Counted from the first letter of the stretch, positions 1 to 7,548 are shown. The stretch: DNA of 10,831 nucleotides from Candidatus Woesearchaeota archaeon (GCA_018303045.1 JAGVYX010000060.1:1-10831); one strand, 5' to 3'. Program-made: numbers and translations. The notes: a model not told the origin generated them from the sequence alone.

Positions 1-110
1 CTATAGATAATTCTGATGATTAGAGTATATTTTTGTAGGAGTTATCTGACTATAGATAATTCTGATGATTAGAGTATATTTTTGTAGGAGTTATCTGACG
101 ATAGATAATT
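1..110. repeat. 49-bp tandem repeat, two full copies plus a partial third
   Basis: Two identical 49-bp units occupy 1-49 and 50-98. A third begins at 99 and diverges after about 12 bases, with one mismatch near its start (CGATAGATAATT instead of CTATAGATAATT). Each unit begins with TATAGATAA and ends with GTTATCTGA, so the junction between units is a small inverted repeat (TTATCT / AGATAA). The array begins exactly at the window edge, so the true copy number is unknown, and a repeat at a contig end could also reflect an assembly boundary. No gene is seen in 1-225. The stretch lies downstream of the minus-strand aglB stop codon. Confidence 0.9.
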
Positions 111-144
111 AAAATAATGTATCCAAATCAAGAGAATTATCTAT
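101..144. repeat. 10-bp perfect inverted repeat downstream of aglB
   Basis: ATAGATAATT at 101-110 is matched exactly by its reverse complement AATTATCTAT at 135-144, leaving a 24-base loop. The left arm is the start of the degenerate third copy of the 49-bp repeat, so the repeat family and this hairpin share sequence. It lies about 80-125 bases past the aglB stop on the minus strand. It could be a transcript-end structure or the remains of a small mobile element. It lacks the long T-run expected of an archaeal terminator. Confidence 0.7.
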
Positions 145-225
145 AAGATGGGTTCTAAATACATACGGCTAATCTGCTCAATAAAACTAAGTATTTTACT
201 TTTCTTGCGCTAGAAGGAGTAAATT

Positions 226-3079
226 CTATTGGAAAAAAACTTTATTTTCTTGCAGACAATCATAATCAACCTTCCAGGTAATAATCCTCTGGCTGTCAAA
301 TTGGCGGCGGTCATCAAATTTACTGAAACATTTCAGGCCTTGGCCCTCTAAAAAGAACAGTCTGGTAAACATTCCTGCCGCCTGTAATGGATCAGCTAAT
401 AAAAATTTATACTCATTATTTCCATCTGGGATTAATACTACCGAGATCCCTACTCTTTCACCATCAAAGACTTTCTCCCGCACATCATCGGGCGTTGCAT
501 AAACCAGAGAGTTCGGAGTAATATTAGTATTACCTAATCTTGCATTGAGAGAATTAATGCCAATTACGACAGTAATGGGCTTGTCTTGAAACGTAGTGCT
601 GCAATGGATCGTCTCTTCATTAACTCTGTTGCAACTGCCTATCCTAGTCAAAAAGCCTGGCCAGGACGCAATCCAGCGATCGGCATCAGTTGAAATTACC
701 TCTGAGTGAATTTTTTCTGCTTCCTGCTGAGACAACTTAAAATTATTAGTTAAAAGTTGGGTTGCCTGCGGCCTAGGCAATTGGCGAGTTTCTTTATGCA
801 TAACGGCTCGATTAAAGTCCCAGCTGCCAAAGTGTCCCCAAACTCCGGCTTTGCCGACCATATCTTCAGAGGTAATATAATAATCAGCCGGCGGATTATT
901 GCAATGAGTATATTGTAAAATTATTTGAGCTTGTTCTGTGTTCAAACCAGATGTTTTTAAGAGATTGGCTGCAGAATCCCGATTTACCCGAACTATTTTA
1001 TTAAGCAATTCAATAGATTGGGGAGTGTCGTTCAATACTGTATCTAATTCCTCAAAAGCTTTATTTTGGCCGCAATTAAGCATGCGGATAATTCCTACAG
1101 ATAACCGCTCATCTGCAGTCAGCAATGACCGGCCAACCCAGTAAGCCCCCCAGGGTGTTTGAGTGCCGCCATCAAAAGTAACCGGCCTGTCAGCAATGGC
1201 TTTGAACCAGTGGCCGAAATCCCACCAAGAAGTTATGATTATATCTTGCGGCGTCTCCTGTTTAATTTTAGTTAAGGCGCCATACCAGCCGTCATTCATG
1301 CTGGAGACAGAATTAAATGCTTGGCTATGCCCTTCCTTAATAGGCTGAATTAACAGCAGCGATAACAAAATAAATAAGATTATTTTGGTGGCTATCGAAT
1401 TCAATTTTATCTCTTTAGATATCCAATAGGAACCATAACCCCAGACTAACCCCAATAACGAACCAACGGCAATAGCAAAGATAGGCGTTGCCTGAAGAAT
1501 AAAGCGAACACCTTTGGTTGTGGCAAATAACGCTGACACTACCCAGATAGCTATAAAAATGGAGGGATATGCTTCTCTCTTACCATTTTTGTTCTTAATA
1601 AATAATAAGGCGATAACTACCAGAATAGCTAAGGCTAAAAACCATTTTCCGCCTAATTGTTCCAGAACATTATTAAATGAGGCAACATTTAATTCAGCTA
1701 CAGTGGTTCTAATATTCGGCCAGTAAGTGCCAACAGCTACAGCTTTTAATTTTAAAAATTTAAATGGCCCTAAAACAACGCGAATAAATTGATTAACTGA
1801 AGTAAATAAGCTTACAAAAAGGCTGCCGGAGAGAAGGTAAGTAAAAAGAATATAGAACTGAGATAATAACTCTGAAGACTTTAAAGCCAGAGAGAGTTTT
1901 TTATGCTCCAATAACTTCAAGCTTAATTTATAAATAATATTTAAACCCAAAGTTGCAACAACAAAAGTAGCAATAAACCACCAGCCAGTCCAGGCAAAGG
2001 CAAACACGCCAGTCATTAAACCTGCCAAACTGATCCAAATAAGCTTAGATTTTTTATTGTGAGCAGACATTGCTTCTAAGAACAGCCAGGCAATCAAAAC
2101 CGGAAAAAAAACTGCATAAACATCAGTGTCAGAACTTTCTCCGGTTGTTCGTGAAACAAAAAATACCGATACAGCTAAAAGCATGGCCGCAAAAAAACCG
2201 CCAGCGTTATTATTCGAAATTCTCCGGCCAATAAAAAATCCAGGAATAACCGTTAGGGCAGAGAAGACCGTTCCCACATAGAAAAAGGTAAACATTAGCG
2301 AAAAATCACCAAATAAATTTAAAAAGCGATGCCACCAGGCGGCAAACCAATGGTGAAAATTCCATTCCGCTTCCCGGCCTAATGGGGCTAACCGATAATC
2401 ATCCCAAAGCATACCTGTTTTAACACTAGTGCCAGGAAATCCATTTTTCAATACATATTCGGTTTGCCGGTAATAATAATAAGGGTCAATTCCTAATAAA
2501 TAAGGAGTCCCATCTTCCTGCTGAAAGATTTCTTTATATTGCTGAGTTAATTGGCTGGTTTGGGATTCTAACAGTTGCCTATTTTCTTCTTTAAACTTTT
2601 GCCATTGCTGATCAATTAAAATATTTAAGTTTTGTTCTGGCAGGTGAGGATATTCTTGCGATACTTGTTGCTTAAGCTGGTTAGAATAAAAATCCTGAAT
2701 GGTCTTTTCAGCCCAATTGTTAGTGATGGGAAGCCTTTGCGGCATGGTCCTAAAATAGATTGAGAAACTTATGGCAATCAAAATACATAAAACCGGAATA
2801 AGCCAGCGAGCATGTTTCTTAAATTCAAAGGCAATGTTTTTGAAATCTAAAGAAAGATTATCCTCTTGAGCCGGCTTAGAGGAATGAGCTTCAGGAGCTA
2901 GCTTAGAAGGATGAGCCTCAGGAGCTAGCTTAGAAGGATGAGCCTCAGGAGCTAGCTTAGAAGGATGAGCCTCAGGAGCTAGCTTAGAATCGAACAGTGA
3001 ACTTATTAATGATATTCTTGATTGAATCTTTTAATTTACTTAAATCAATAGTATCGTCATCTTTTTCTTGTTCGGACAC
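226..3079 (-). CDS. aglB: AglB / STT3-type oligosaccharyltransferase, 5' end frameshifted
   Basis: This is the catalytic subunit of archaeal N-glycosylation. It transfers a lipid-linked glycan to Asn in sequons on the outer face of the membrane. Numbered from codon 2781, visible motifs are DPYYYY (D99, first metal-binding loop), SSDTDVY (D218/D220, second acidic loop) and WWDFGHW (519-525, the family WWDYG sequon-binding motif). About a dozen hydrophobic segments precede a soluble C-terminal domain. The open frame runs 3030-226, but its first standard start is TTG at 2781, which would cut helix 1 (RWLIPVLCILIAISF) in half. Upstream, GTG at 3079 opens a different frame (MSEQEKDDDTIDLSKLKDSI), which stops at 2984; one extra base would join the two. 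A TATA-like box at 3115-3122 sits correctly for GTG 3079. I therefore infer the gene starts at 3079 with a +1 shift between 3030 and 2984. The stop is TAG at 226-228. Family identity is near certain; the 5' model is moderate. Confidence 0.93.
2881..2988 (-). repeat. 27-bp tandem repeat (4 copies) coding SKLAPEAHP in aglB
   Basis: Read on the minus strand in the aglB frame, 2988-2881 encodes four consecutive 9-residue units: SKLAPEAHP three times, then SKLAPEAHS. They are followed by the degenerate SKPAQEDN. Three DNA units are identical and the fourth has a few changes, so the expansion is recent. The unit contains the palindrome AGCTAGCT. It encodes a hydrophilic linker on the cytoplasmic side of membrane helix 1, away from the catalytic loops. 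Length variation here would be tolerated if the frame is kept. The apparent frameshift in aglB lies just upstream. Confidence 0.93.
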
Positions 3080-3114
3080 GTAAAAACCACCACGACTAGT
3101 CAGAAATCAGGTCA

Positions 3115-3122
3115 TTTATAAA
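3115..3122 (-). promoter_or_regulatory. TATA-like box for aglB
   Basis: The palindromic TTTATAAA lies with its centre about 40 bases upstream of GTG 3079. With the usual archaeal TATA-to-start-site distance of about 26 bp, transcription would begin near 3092, giving a leader of about 13 bases. That leader contains GGTGG shortly before GTG, a plausible weak ribosome-binding site. This placement supports GTG 3079, not TTG 2781, as the original aglB start. Confidence 0.55.
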
Positions 3123-3169
3123 CATTGTTGTATCTTAACCTATGGTTGTTTCTCGAATTAAAATTGTTA

Positions 3170-3338
3170 CGATAAAGGTACGTATTAAGTCTTCTTTTGG
3201 CTTTTGCATCGGTTCGCCTCTCGCTATAAATGACTAAAGCAAAAATTCCCAATGCAACTTCCTTTTTGCTGGATTTTGATTGACAAGAAGGCTCACTAAT
3301 TGATGCAAAAGCCCCAGACTTAATACATCCCGATAAAG
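3170..3338. mobile_element. MITE-like 153-bp element with 8-bp flanking direct repeat
   Basis: The exact 8-mer CGATAAAG occurs at 3170-3177 and 3331-3338. Between them lies a 153-bp segment (3178-3330) whose ends are imperfect inverted repeats. The left end reads GTACGTATTAAGTCT and later GGCTTTTGCATC; the right end, reverse-complemented, reads GGATGTATTAAGTCT and then GGCTTTTGCATC. The arms match over 11 and 12 exact bases with a 4-base length difference between the blocks. An inner stem, AGCAAAAA (3238-3245) with TTTTTGCT (3263-3270), sits in the loop. No transposase is encoded. Short size, terminal inverted repeats and a target-site-like duplication fit a non-autonomous insertion (MITE). 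A structured RNA is the alternative. It lies in the divergent aglB / aMBF1 promoter region, and the 311-bp gap 3080-3390 holds no credible gene. Confidence 0.6.
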
Positions 3339-3358
3339 TCGAAATCATCATTCAAAAA

Positions 3359-3370
3359 CTATTAATAGTA
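3359..3370 (+). promoter_or_regulatory. TATA-like box for the aMBF1 gene
   Basis: The AT-rich palindrome CTATTAATAG is centred near 3364, about 27 bases before ATG 3391. That is the spacing expected of an archaeal promoter for a leaderless mRNA. There is no purine-rich ribosome-binding site directly before the ATG (TTCAATTAATA), which agrees with leaderless initiation. It lies about 20-30 bp beyond the right flank of the MITE-like element. Confidence 0.5.
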
Positions 3371-3390
3371 GTTTCGGTATTCAATTAATA

Positions 3391-3855
3391 ATGGCCTTAT
3401 GCGAACTATGCGGAAAGACCGATTCCTTGCAACCAGTTTCCATAGAAGGAGTACAGTTATCGGTATGCGGCCATTGCTCAAAATACGGGCAAGAATTAGG
3501 AAATAATCTTAAAAATAAAGCCGTAAAAAAAACCACCATTAATATTCAGCCAGAATGGAGGATTGTAGATAATTTTTCGGAAATTATAAATCATACACGA
3601 AATACAAAGGGATTAACTATTGCTGAGTTCTCAGCTCTAATTAATGAGCGGGAAAGCACTGTTTCTAAATGGCAAGCCGGAATTATCAAGCCTAATCTCA
3701 AACAAGCTAAACAGTTAGAGCATAAATTAGGAATAACTTTACTAGAAAAGGAGATGGAGGTAAATAACTTAACTCCAGGCTCAAAGATCAAAAATTCCGA
3801 GTTTACTTTAGGAGACTTGATTATAAAAACAAAAAAGAGATTCAATATTCAGTAA
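3391..3855 (+). CDS. mbf1: aMBF1-type transcription factor (zinc ribbon + XRE-type HTH)
   Basis: The 154-residue protein has an N-terminal zinc ribbon with cysteines C4, C7, C26 and C29 (CELC ... CGHC). A basic linker follows, then a Cro/XRE helix-turn-helix at about residues 60-118 (recognition region STVSKWQAGIIKPNLKQAK) and a short basic tail (GDLIIKTKKR). This order and length match archaeal multiprotein-bridging-factor-1 homologues, which bind nucleic acid and the basal transcription or translation machinery in the cytoplasm. The ATG is supported by the leaderless-type promoter and because the zinc ribbon begins immediately. The gene is divergent from aglB and converges on the next gene with an 11-bp gap. 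Its target is not evident. A role in regulating the neighbouring glycosylation genes is possible but not shown. Confidence 0.88.
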   Translation: MALCELCGKTDSLQPVSIEGVQLSVCGHCSKYGQELGNNLKNKAVKKTTINIQPEWRIVDNFSEIINHTRNTKGLTIAEFSALINERESTVSKWQAGIIKPNLKQAKQLEHKLGITLLEKEMEVNNLTPGSKIKNSEFTLGDLIIKTKKRFNIQ

Positions 3856-3866
3856 TTCTGGCCCTG

Positions 3867-4538
3867 TTAGCATTCTGGAGGTAAACTGCCGGGCATTTTT
3901 GCGCAGATTTCCGCCAGCAGCTGTTTAACTGTAGCTGGCCCCTGAAAGACCCTGTCTTCGACAACTACGGCCGGGAATTTGTTAATTTTATAAGTTGTTA
4001 ACAAGAGTTTAATCATCGGCTCTTCGTTAAATCCAGAATCAAAAGAAAAAATTAATACCCGCGGCCCGAACAGAGTTTTGAGATAATCCAAAATTCTTCC
4101 CTGGGTATCCTGCTTGTCCTCATCATAAAAAAATAACACTTTCACATGATCCCGCGCGCACTCCTGGTCAATTTCACGGGAAAGGACTAAAAACTGTATT
4201 TCAGTTAAAAAATAATCGCGCAACTGCAGATTAAATTCCCGATTGTTGAGAACAGCCCTTTTTTCATAATCTAGAATTAAATCTACTTGTTTATCCAGTT
4301 CAGCAATATTCCGTTCCAGAATCTGATTTAATACTTTGCACTCCGCAACGCCGGAGTTAACAAATCCCTGCTGCAATTGCAAACTTTTTAAGTTAGCTTT
4401 CTCCTCCAAATTGATCTGCCTGGAATCGTTTAATCTAACGGCCTCAAATAAAACGCCAATAATTATGCCGCCGGAAAAAACTAATAAGGTTAACAGAAAA
4501 GCCAATAGATATTTTGCGGCGCTGATTCTTCTTTCCAT
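3867..4538 (-). CDS. membrane-anchored thioredoxin-fold protein lacking the CXXC motif
   Basis: The 223-residue protein has a short basic N-terminus (MERRISAAKY), one membrane helix at about 9-31, a coiled-coil-like stretch at about 40-95 and a C-terminal domain at about 130-215 that reads as a thioredoxin fold. Support comes from a strand VKVLFFY, a helix around DTQGRILDYL, a second strand VLIFSFD, and KFPAVVVED with a cis-Pro-like P189. Positive-inside topology places this domain outside the cell. Where redox homologues carry CXXC after the first strand, this protein has DEDKQDTQG, so it is probably not a classical oxidoreductase. Other cysteines (C67, C127, C212, C223) are scattered. It lies 34 bp after the GT2 gene in the same direction, suggesting co-expression. 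A chaperone-like or OST-accessory role is inference. The fold call is moderate; that it is a real gene is firm. Confidence 0.82.
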   Translation of the reverse strand: MERRISAAKYLLAFLLTLLVFSGGIIIGVLFEAVRLNDSRQINLEEKANLKSLQLQQGFVNSGVAECKVLNQILERNIAELDKQVDLILDYEKRAVLNNREFNLQLRDYFLTEIQFLVLSREIDQECARDHVKVLFFYDEDKQDTQGRILDYLKTLFGPRVLIFSFDSGFNEEPMIKLLLTTYKINKFPAVVVEDRVFQGPATVKQLLAEICAKMPGSLPPEC

Positions 4539-4562
4539 CAGAAATGAAGGCAGAATTATCGC

Positions 4563-4571
4563 TTTTTAAAA
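4563..4571 (-). promoter_or_regulatory. possible TATA-like box between GT2 and thioredoxin-fold genes
   Basis: TTTTAAAAA on the minus strand is centred about 29 bases before ATG 4538. It overlaps the end of the 34-bp gap behind the GT2 stop codon. The spacing would allow an additional near-leaderless transcript for the thioredoxin-fold gene within the operon. Such strings are common in AT-rich DNA, so support is weak. Confidence 0.3.
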
Positions 4572-4572
4572 G

Positions 4573-5841
4573 TTATGACCATCTATTCTTTTTCCCGGTT
4601 ATAAATAAAAAAGCAATGTAAACCCAGACCAGAGTTATAAAGAGAGAATAAATAGATAGGTAAGTAATTAAAGATAAAAGGGTTTTTCCGTGATTGCGGA
4701 TATCTTCCTTAACTAACTTATAGGAATAAACCATAACTACAAATCCAAGACCGATCAGGGTCAAGGCAATAATTATCTTGAAAATCGGCAGGGACAAAAG
4801 ATTAATTTGAAAAGAATAAGCTCTAAATACGGTAAGATAGTCAAAATTTATAGCTTTAATGGAAGCCAGCCACTGGAAAAGATTAAGAATAATTTCCCTT
4901 AAAAAAGTAACGAGCAGAATTATAGCTATAATTCCAGATAAAATAATCGTAGGCATCCTAATGATCCCAAAGTCGCCATATTTCCGGTTAAAGATTAATT
5001 TTTTGTATCTCAGGGAATTATCAACACTGCCTTTATACCAGCGCACTCTTTGCTTAAATAAAGCTTTCCATGTGCCGGGAGCGCTAGTTTCCACAATGGC
5101 ATCAAAAGTTTGAATAATCCGATAATGGTGCTTCTGCAAACGGATAGCTATTTCCAAATCCTCGGTAATTGTTTGTTCATCATAGCCGCCTAAGCTTTTG
5201 ATTACCGCTGTTTTATAAACGCTAAACGGACCGGGAGTTACATGAACGGCATCCAGCTTGGAGTTTAGAAACTTATAGAACATGTTGACGGTATATTCAT
5301 ACCATTGGATTTTCTGCAGGATATTCTTAGGCTGTTTAACTTTCATCAACGGACAGACTGCAGCTAAACTGGAATCGCTCTCAAAATAAGGAAGTATCTC
5401 CTGCAGAGCGTTAGAGTGAATAAAGGAATCCGCATCCAAGCAAGCAAAAAATTCGCCCAACGCCAGGCTTAAAGCCCGATTCATCGCCCCAGCTTTATTA
5501 GCGGCGGAATGGTTGATAATAGCAATGTTTCTCTGAGGATAGGAAGCTATAAACTGTTCAACCACAGCCAGGGTGTTATCGGAAGAACCGTTAATGGAAA
5601 CGATAATCTCGATCTTCTCTGGCGGATAATCTAAATCAATCAATGACTGCAAAGTAGCTTGAATTGTGGACTGCTCGTTCCTGGCTGGAACAATCGCTGT
5701 AAATAAAGGATGCTTTGCCAGCTTCCTTTTCTTAAAAGGCTGATTCTCTGAGGAAATAAACACTAACAGCCAAAAAATAGCTAAAAATAACAAAATAAAA
5801 TAAGAGCTAAACAGTACGCCGTCAGTAAAGGTAATATTCAT
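4573..5841 (-). CDS. processive-type family 2 glycosyltransferase, membrane-bound
   Basis: The 422-residue protein has one N-terminal membrane helix (about 10-29), a cytoplasmic GT-A domain (about 45-280) and roughly four C-terminal membrane segments (about 295-415). Catalytic motifs are all present: VPARNE (51-56), SINGSSDNT with D88, LDADS (D136/D138, metal/UDP binding), TED (226-228, catalytic base) and QRVRW (264-268). The D, DxD, TED, QxxRW set places it with cellulose synthase / hyaluronan synthase / NodC-like GT2 enzymes, which polymerise or extend sugars from nucleotide-sugar donors at the membrane. The exact donor and acceptor cannot be read. Next to AglB and GT-C-like genes it probably makes or extends the lipid-linked glycan or a surface polysaccharide. 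The start ATG is followed directly by the first helix. Upstream lies the hairpin array, which could form its leader. Confidence 0.92.
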   Translation of the reverse strand: MNITFTDGVLFSSYFILLFLAIFWLLVFISSENQPFKKRKLAKHPLFTAIVPARNEQSTIQATLQSLIDLDYPPEKIEIIVSINGSSDNTLAVVEQFIASYPQRNIAIINHSAANKAGAMNRALSLALGEFFACLDADSFIHSNALQEILPYFESDSSLAAVCPLMKVKQPKNILQKIQWYEYTVNMFYKFLNSKLDAVHVTPGPFSVYKTAVIKSLGGYDEQTITEDLEIAIRLQKHHYRIIQTFDAIVETSAPGTWKALFKQRVRWYKGSVDNSLRYKKLIFNRKYGDFGIIRMPTIILSGIIAIILLVTFLREIILNLFQWLASIKAINFDYLTVFRAYSFQINLLSLPIFKIIIALTLIGLGFVVMVYSYKLVKEDIRNHGKTLLSLITYLSIYSLFITLVWVYIAFLFITGKKNRWS

Positions 5842-5862
5842 TCTTTAAATGAAAGTTTTGAT

Positions 5863-6153
5863 GTATACCAAAAGACTCAAAATTCCGAACAGAATTTTGT
5901 GCCTTTTGTATATACAAAGGGCTTAAATTTTTACGAAAATTTATGTCCTTTGGTGTATAGTGAGGGCAATAAATCTTTGAACAATTAATTGCCTGAACTA
6001 TACTTGAAAACAGATAACTATCTGTTTTCTGTACAGAAATGAAGTCGTTTCTTCATTTCTTGTATTAGAAAGCAAGAAAGATAAGTTCGATTATTTCTTG
6101 CTTTCTTTATAGTAAACGATGTTTGAACAGATTAATCTGCTAAAAGAGCAGAT
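5863..6153. repeat. array of about seven consecutive hairpins (inverted repeats)
   Basis: This fills most of the gene-free gap 5842-6156. Visible stems are: (A) CAAAATTC 5878-5885 with GAATTTTG 5892-5899, extended outward by CAAAAG/CTTTTG and TATA pairs; (B) CAAAGG 5915-5920 with CCTTTG 5947-5952 and AAATTTT 5925-5931 with AAAATTT 5936-5942; (C) TATAGT 5956-5961 with ACTATA 5997-6002 and GGCAAT 5965-5970 with ATTGCC 5988-5993; (D) GAAAACAGAT 6006-6015 with its complement at 6020-6029; (E) AGAAATGAAG 6035-6044 with its complement at 6051-6060; (F) AGAAAGCAAGAAA 6067-6079 with its complement at 6094-6106; (G) ATCTGCT 6135-6141 with AGCAGAT 6147-6153. D to G are perfect, and the arms of different hairpins are unrelated. 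It could be a structured ncRNA, the GT2 leader, or recombination-type DNA. Function is unknown. Confidence 0.85.
5905..5918. promoter_or_regulatory. 14-bp perfect palindrome TTTGTATATACAAA, possible promoter/operator
   Basis: This exact palindrome lies where hairpins A and B share an arm. On the minus strand it contains GTATATAC, which resembles an archaeal TATA box. From there transcription would begin around 5885 and give the GT2 gene a leader of roughly 45 bases containing the 5878-5899 inverted repeat. It could equally be a dimeric repressor site or simply part of the hairpin array. Confidence 0.3.
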
Positions 6154-6156
6154 GCG

Positions 6157-7548
6157 TTAATTTTTAACCTCTTCATTTACTATTTTACTATAAAACCAGA
6201 CCTCAATTCCCTGATAGGAATGAACTAATTTAAAATTTTCGGTATTCAACAAGGCTAATAAGCCGTAATCGGCAGGCAGGGAGGATTTGAGATCCGGGGT
6301 TAAATAAATAATAGAAATCTGGTGAATATCCAGAAGAGAGATTAATCCATTAAGCTGCAAGGCGCCAATGATTGCCTGATATTGGCCTGCGGCATACTCT
6401 TTATCTTTATACAAATTATGAAAGGCGCGCCGCTCAGCCAGATAATTAATATAATGTATCTGTTCGGGAGAAGAAAAAATCAGGGCTTGTGGAAGAGTGT
6501 TTTCTTTAATCCACTGCAAAGTTTCTTCATGAGCCGCTAGAGGGTAAGATAAATTAGCGCGATTAAGATAACTCAGGGTAGAAAAAAGTATCCCCAATAA
6601 AAGAATGAATAAAGTAAAGTTCTTAATTAGCGGCAATTTCCATTCCTGCCGCGCCAGAAAAGCAAAAGCTACTGTGGCCAAAAAGGTGATTACTATAGAC
6701 ATTAAAAAAATTAATTTTTGATTAAATAAATAACCGCCCATAAGAATCAGGAGAAAAACGTAAGCTATCCAGAAAAACTTCTTTTTCCAAGTTACCGCTA
6801 ATCCAATTAAAGCTAATAGCAGAATAAAGAAACTTATCCCGCCAACTGCTCCCAATGCTGAAATTAAACCGGTAATCAGGGGCTGTTCTTGAAATTCTAT
6901 TGGAAAAACATCTTGATTTAGCGCCAGCAGGTTTATTAGGCCGGATAAAAACAGAAGCGCAGCTAAAATCAAGGCTATAAGCCGATTTTTTTTGGTGAAA
7001 TAGCTGTAAAAGGCTAGAGCCAAAATAATTAAGGAAGTAGAAAATAAATTGAAAAATGAAGCGGCAATTAAGGGAAAGATAGACATTATCTTAACCCATT
7101 TAGATTCTCTGGAAATTAAATAAATTATTAAAACTGCCAGAAAAACCAATGCCGAGTTAGCTGAAAGAACGCTGTAATTATGGATAAATTCAGGAGAAAG
7201 GATCATAAACAAGAGAAAGAAAAAAATAAATTCTCCCTGAAGAGAGCTCTCTTTAGTAACGGCTATTAGCAGTAAAATAGAACTTATCGCTAAAAGAAAA
7301 GGAATAAAAACCATCAGGTCCGGGGGAATAATTAAAGAAGCCAGCAGCAGAGGAAAATAGTAAAAATTGCCTATATTAAATTCCCTGGTTTGCTGGAGAT
7401 GATAATAGCTTTCTGAACCCATCAATAAAGGCTTGCCAAGGGCAAGATTTACAATTATTGGAATTAACAATATCACTACAGCTAAGCCGATCAGGTAAGA
7501 CTTCTGAAATTTAACAACATGCTGAATATATTTTTTTAAATTAGACAT
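6157..7548 (-). CDS. GT-C-like multi-pass membrane protein with degenerate STT3-type motif
   Basis: The 463-residue protein has about ten or more hydrophobic segments (from about 19 to 330) and a soluble C-terminal domain (about 340-463). The first outer loop carries GSESYYHLQQ (44-53). In GT-C enzymes such as AglB/STT3 the equivalent motif is DPYYHLR-like or DSYYHLR-like, so the catalytic Asp is replaced by Glu (E46) and the Arg by Gln. No WWDYG motif is visible. The C-terminal part (EETLQWIKENTLP ... YLAERRAFHNL) parallels the region after the last membrane helix in AglB and in the upstream neighbour. I read it as a divergent, perhaps non-catalytic paralogue of the 493-residue protein encoded directly upstream. 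It starts at ATG 7548, 24 bp after the upstream stop, and a duplicated copy of its start lies in front of it. The function is not known; involvement in surface glycan assembly is inference. Confidence 0.85.
   Translation of the reverse strand: MSNLKKYIQHVVKFQKSYLIGLAVVILLIPIIVNLALGKPLLMGSESYYHLQQTREFNIGNFYYFPLLLASLIIPPDLMVFIPFLLAISSILLLIAVTKESSLQGEFIFFFLLFMILSPEFIHNYSVLSANSALVFLAVLIIYLISRESKWVKIMSIFPLIAASFFNLFSTSLIILALAFYSYFTKKNRLIALILAALLFLSGLINLLALNQDVFPIEFQEQPLITGLISALGAVGGISFFILLLALIGLAVTWKKKFFWIAYVFLLILMGGYLFNQKLIFLMSIVITFLATVAFAFLARQEWKLPLIKNFTLFILLLGILFSTLSYLNRANLSYPLAAHEETLQWIKENTLPQALIFSSPEQIHYINYLAERRAFHNLYKDKEYAAGQYQAIIGALQLNGLISLLDIHQISIIYLTPDLKSSLPADYGLLALLNTENFKLVHSYQGIEVWFYSKIVNEEVKN

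Noticed and set aside
1..110. CRISPR array
   Set aside because: The 49-bp units are directly adjacent and fully repeated, with no unique spacers and no cas genes nearby.
1514..1726. Plus-strand open frames inside aglB (also 938-1144 and 1163-1348)
   Set aside because: They are antisense shadows of a well-conserved membrane protein and show no domain or start signals of their own.
2983..2990. Programmed +1 frameshift at TTC TAA G in aglB as the firm explanation
   Set aside because: The site is not a known shift-prone sequence and re-pairing of UUC to UCU is poor. A simple indel beside tandem repeats is at least as likely, so it is kept only as one option.
3195..3255. tRNA-like GGTTCGCCTC segment
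   Set aside because: No acceptor stem, anticodon arm or proper T-arm pairing can be built around it. It lies inside the inverted-repeat element.
3112..3351. A 79-codon minus-strand open frame upstream of aglB
   Set aside because: It lies across the MITE-like element, has no recognisable domain, and its composition looks like translated non-coding sequence. It also overlaps the aglB promoter.
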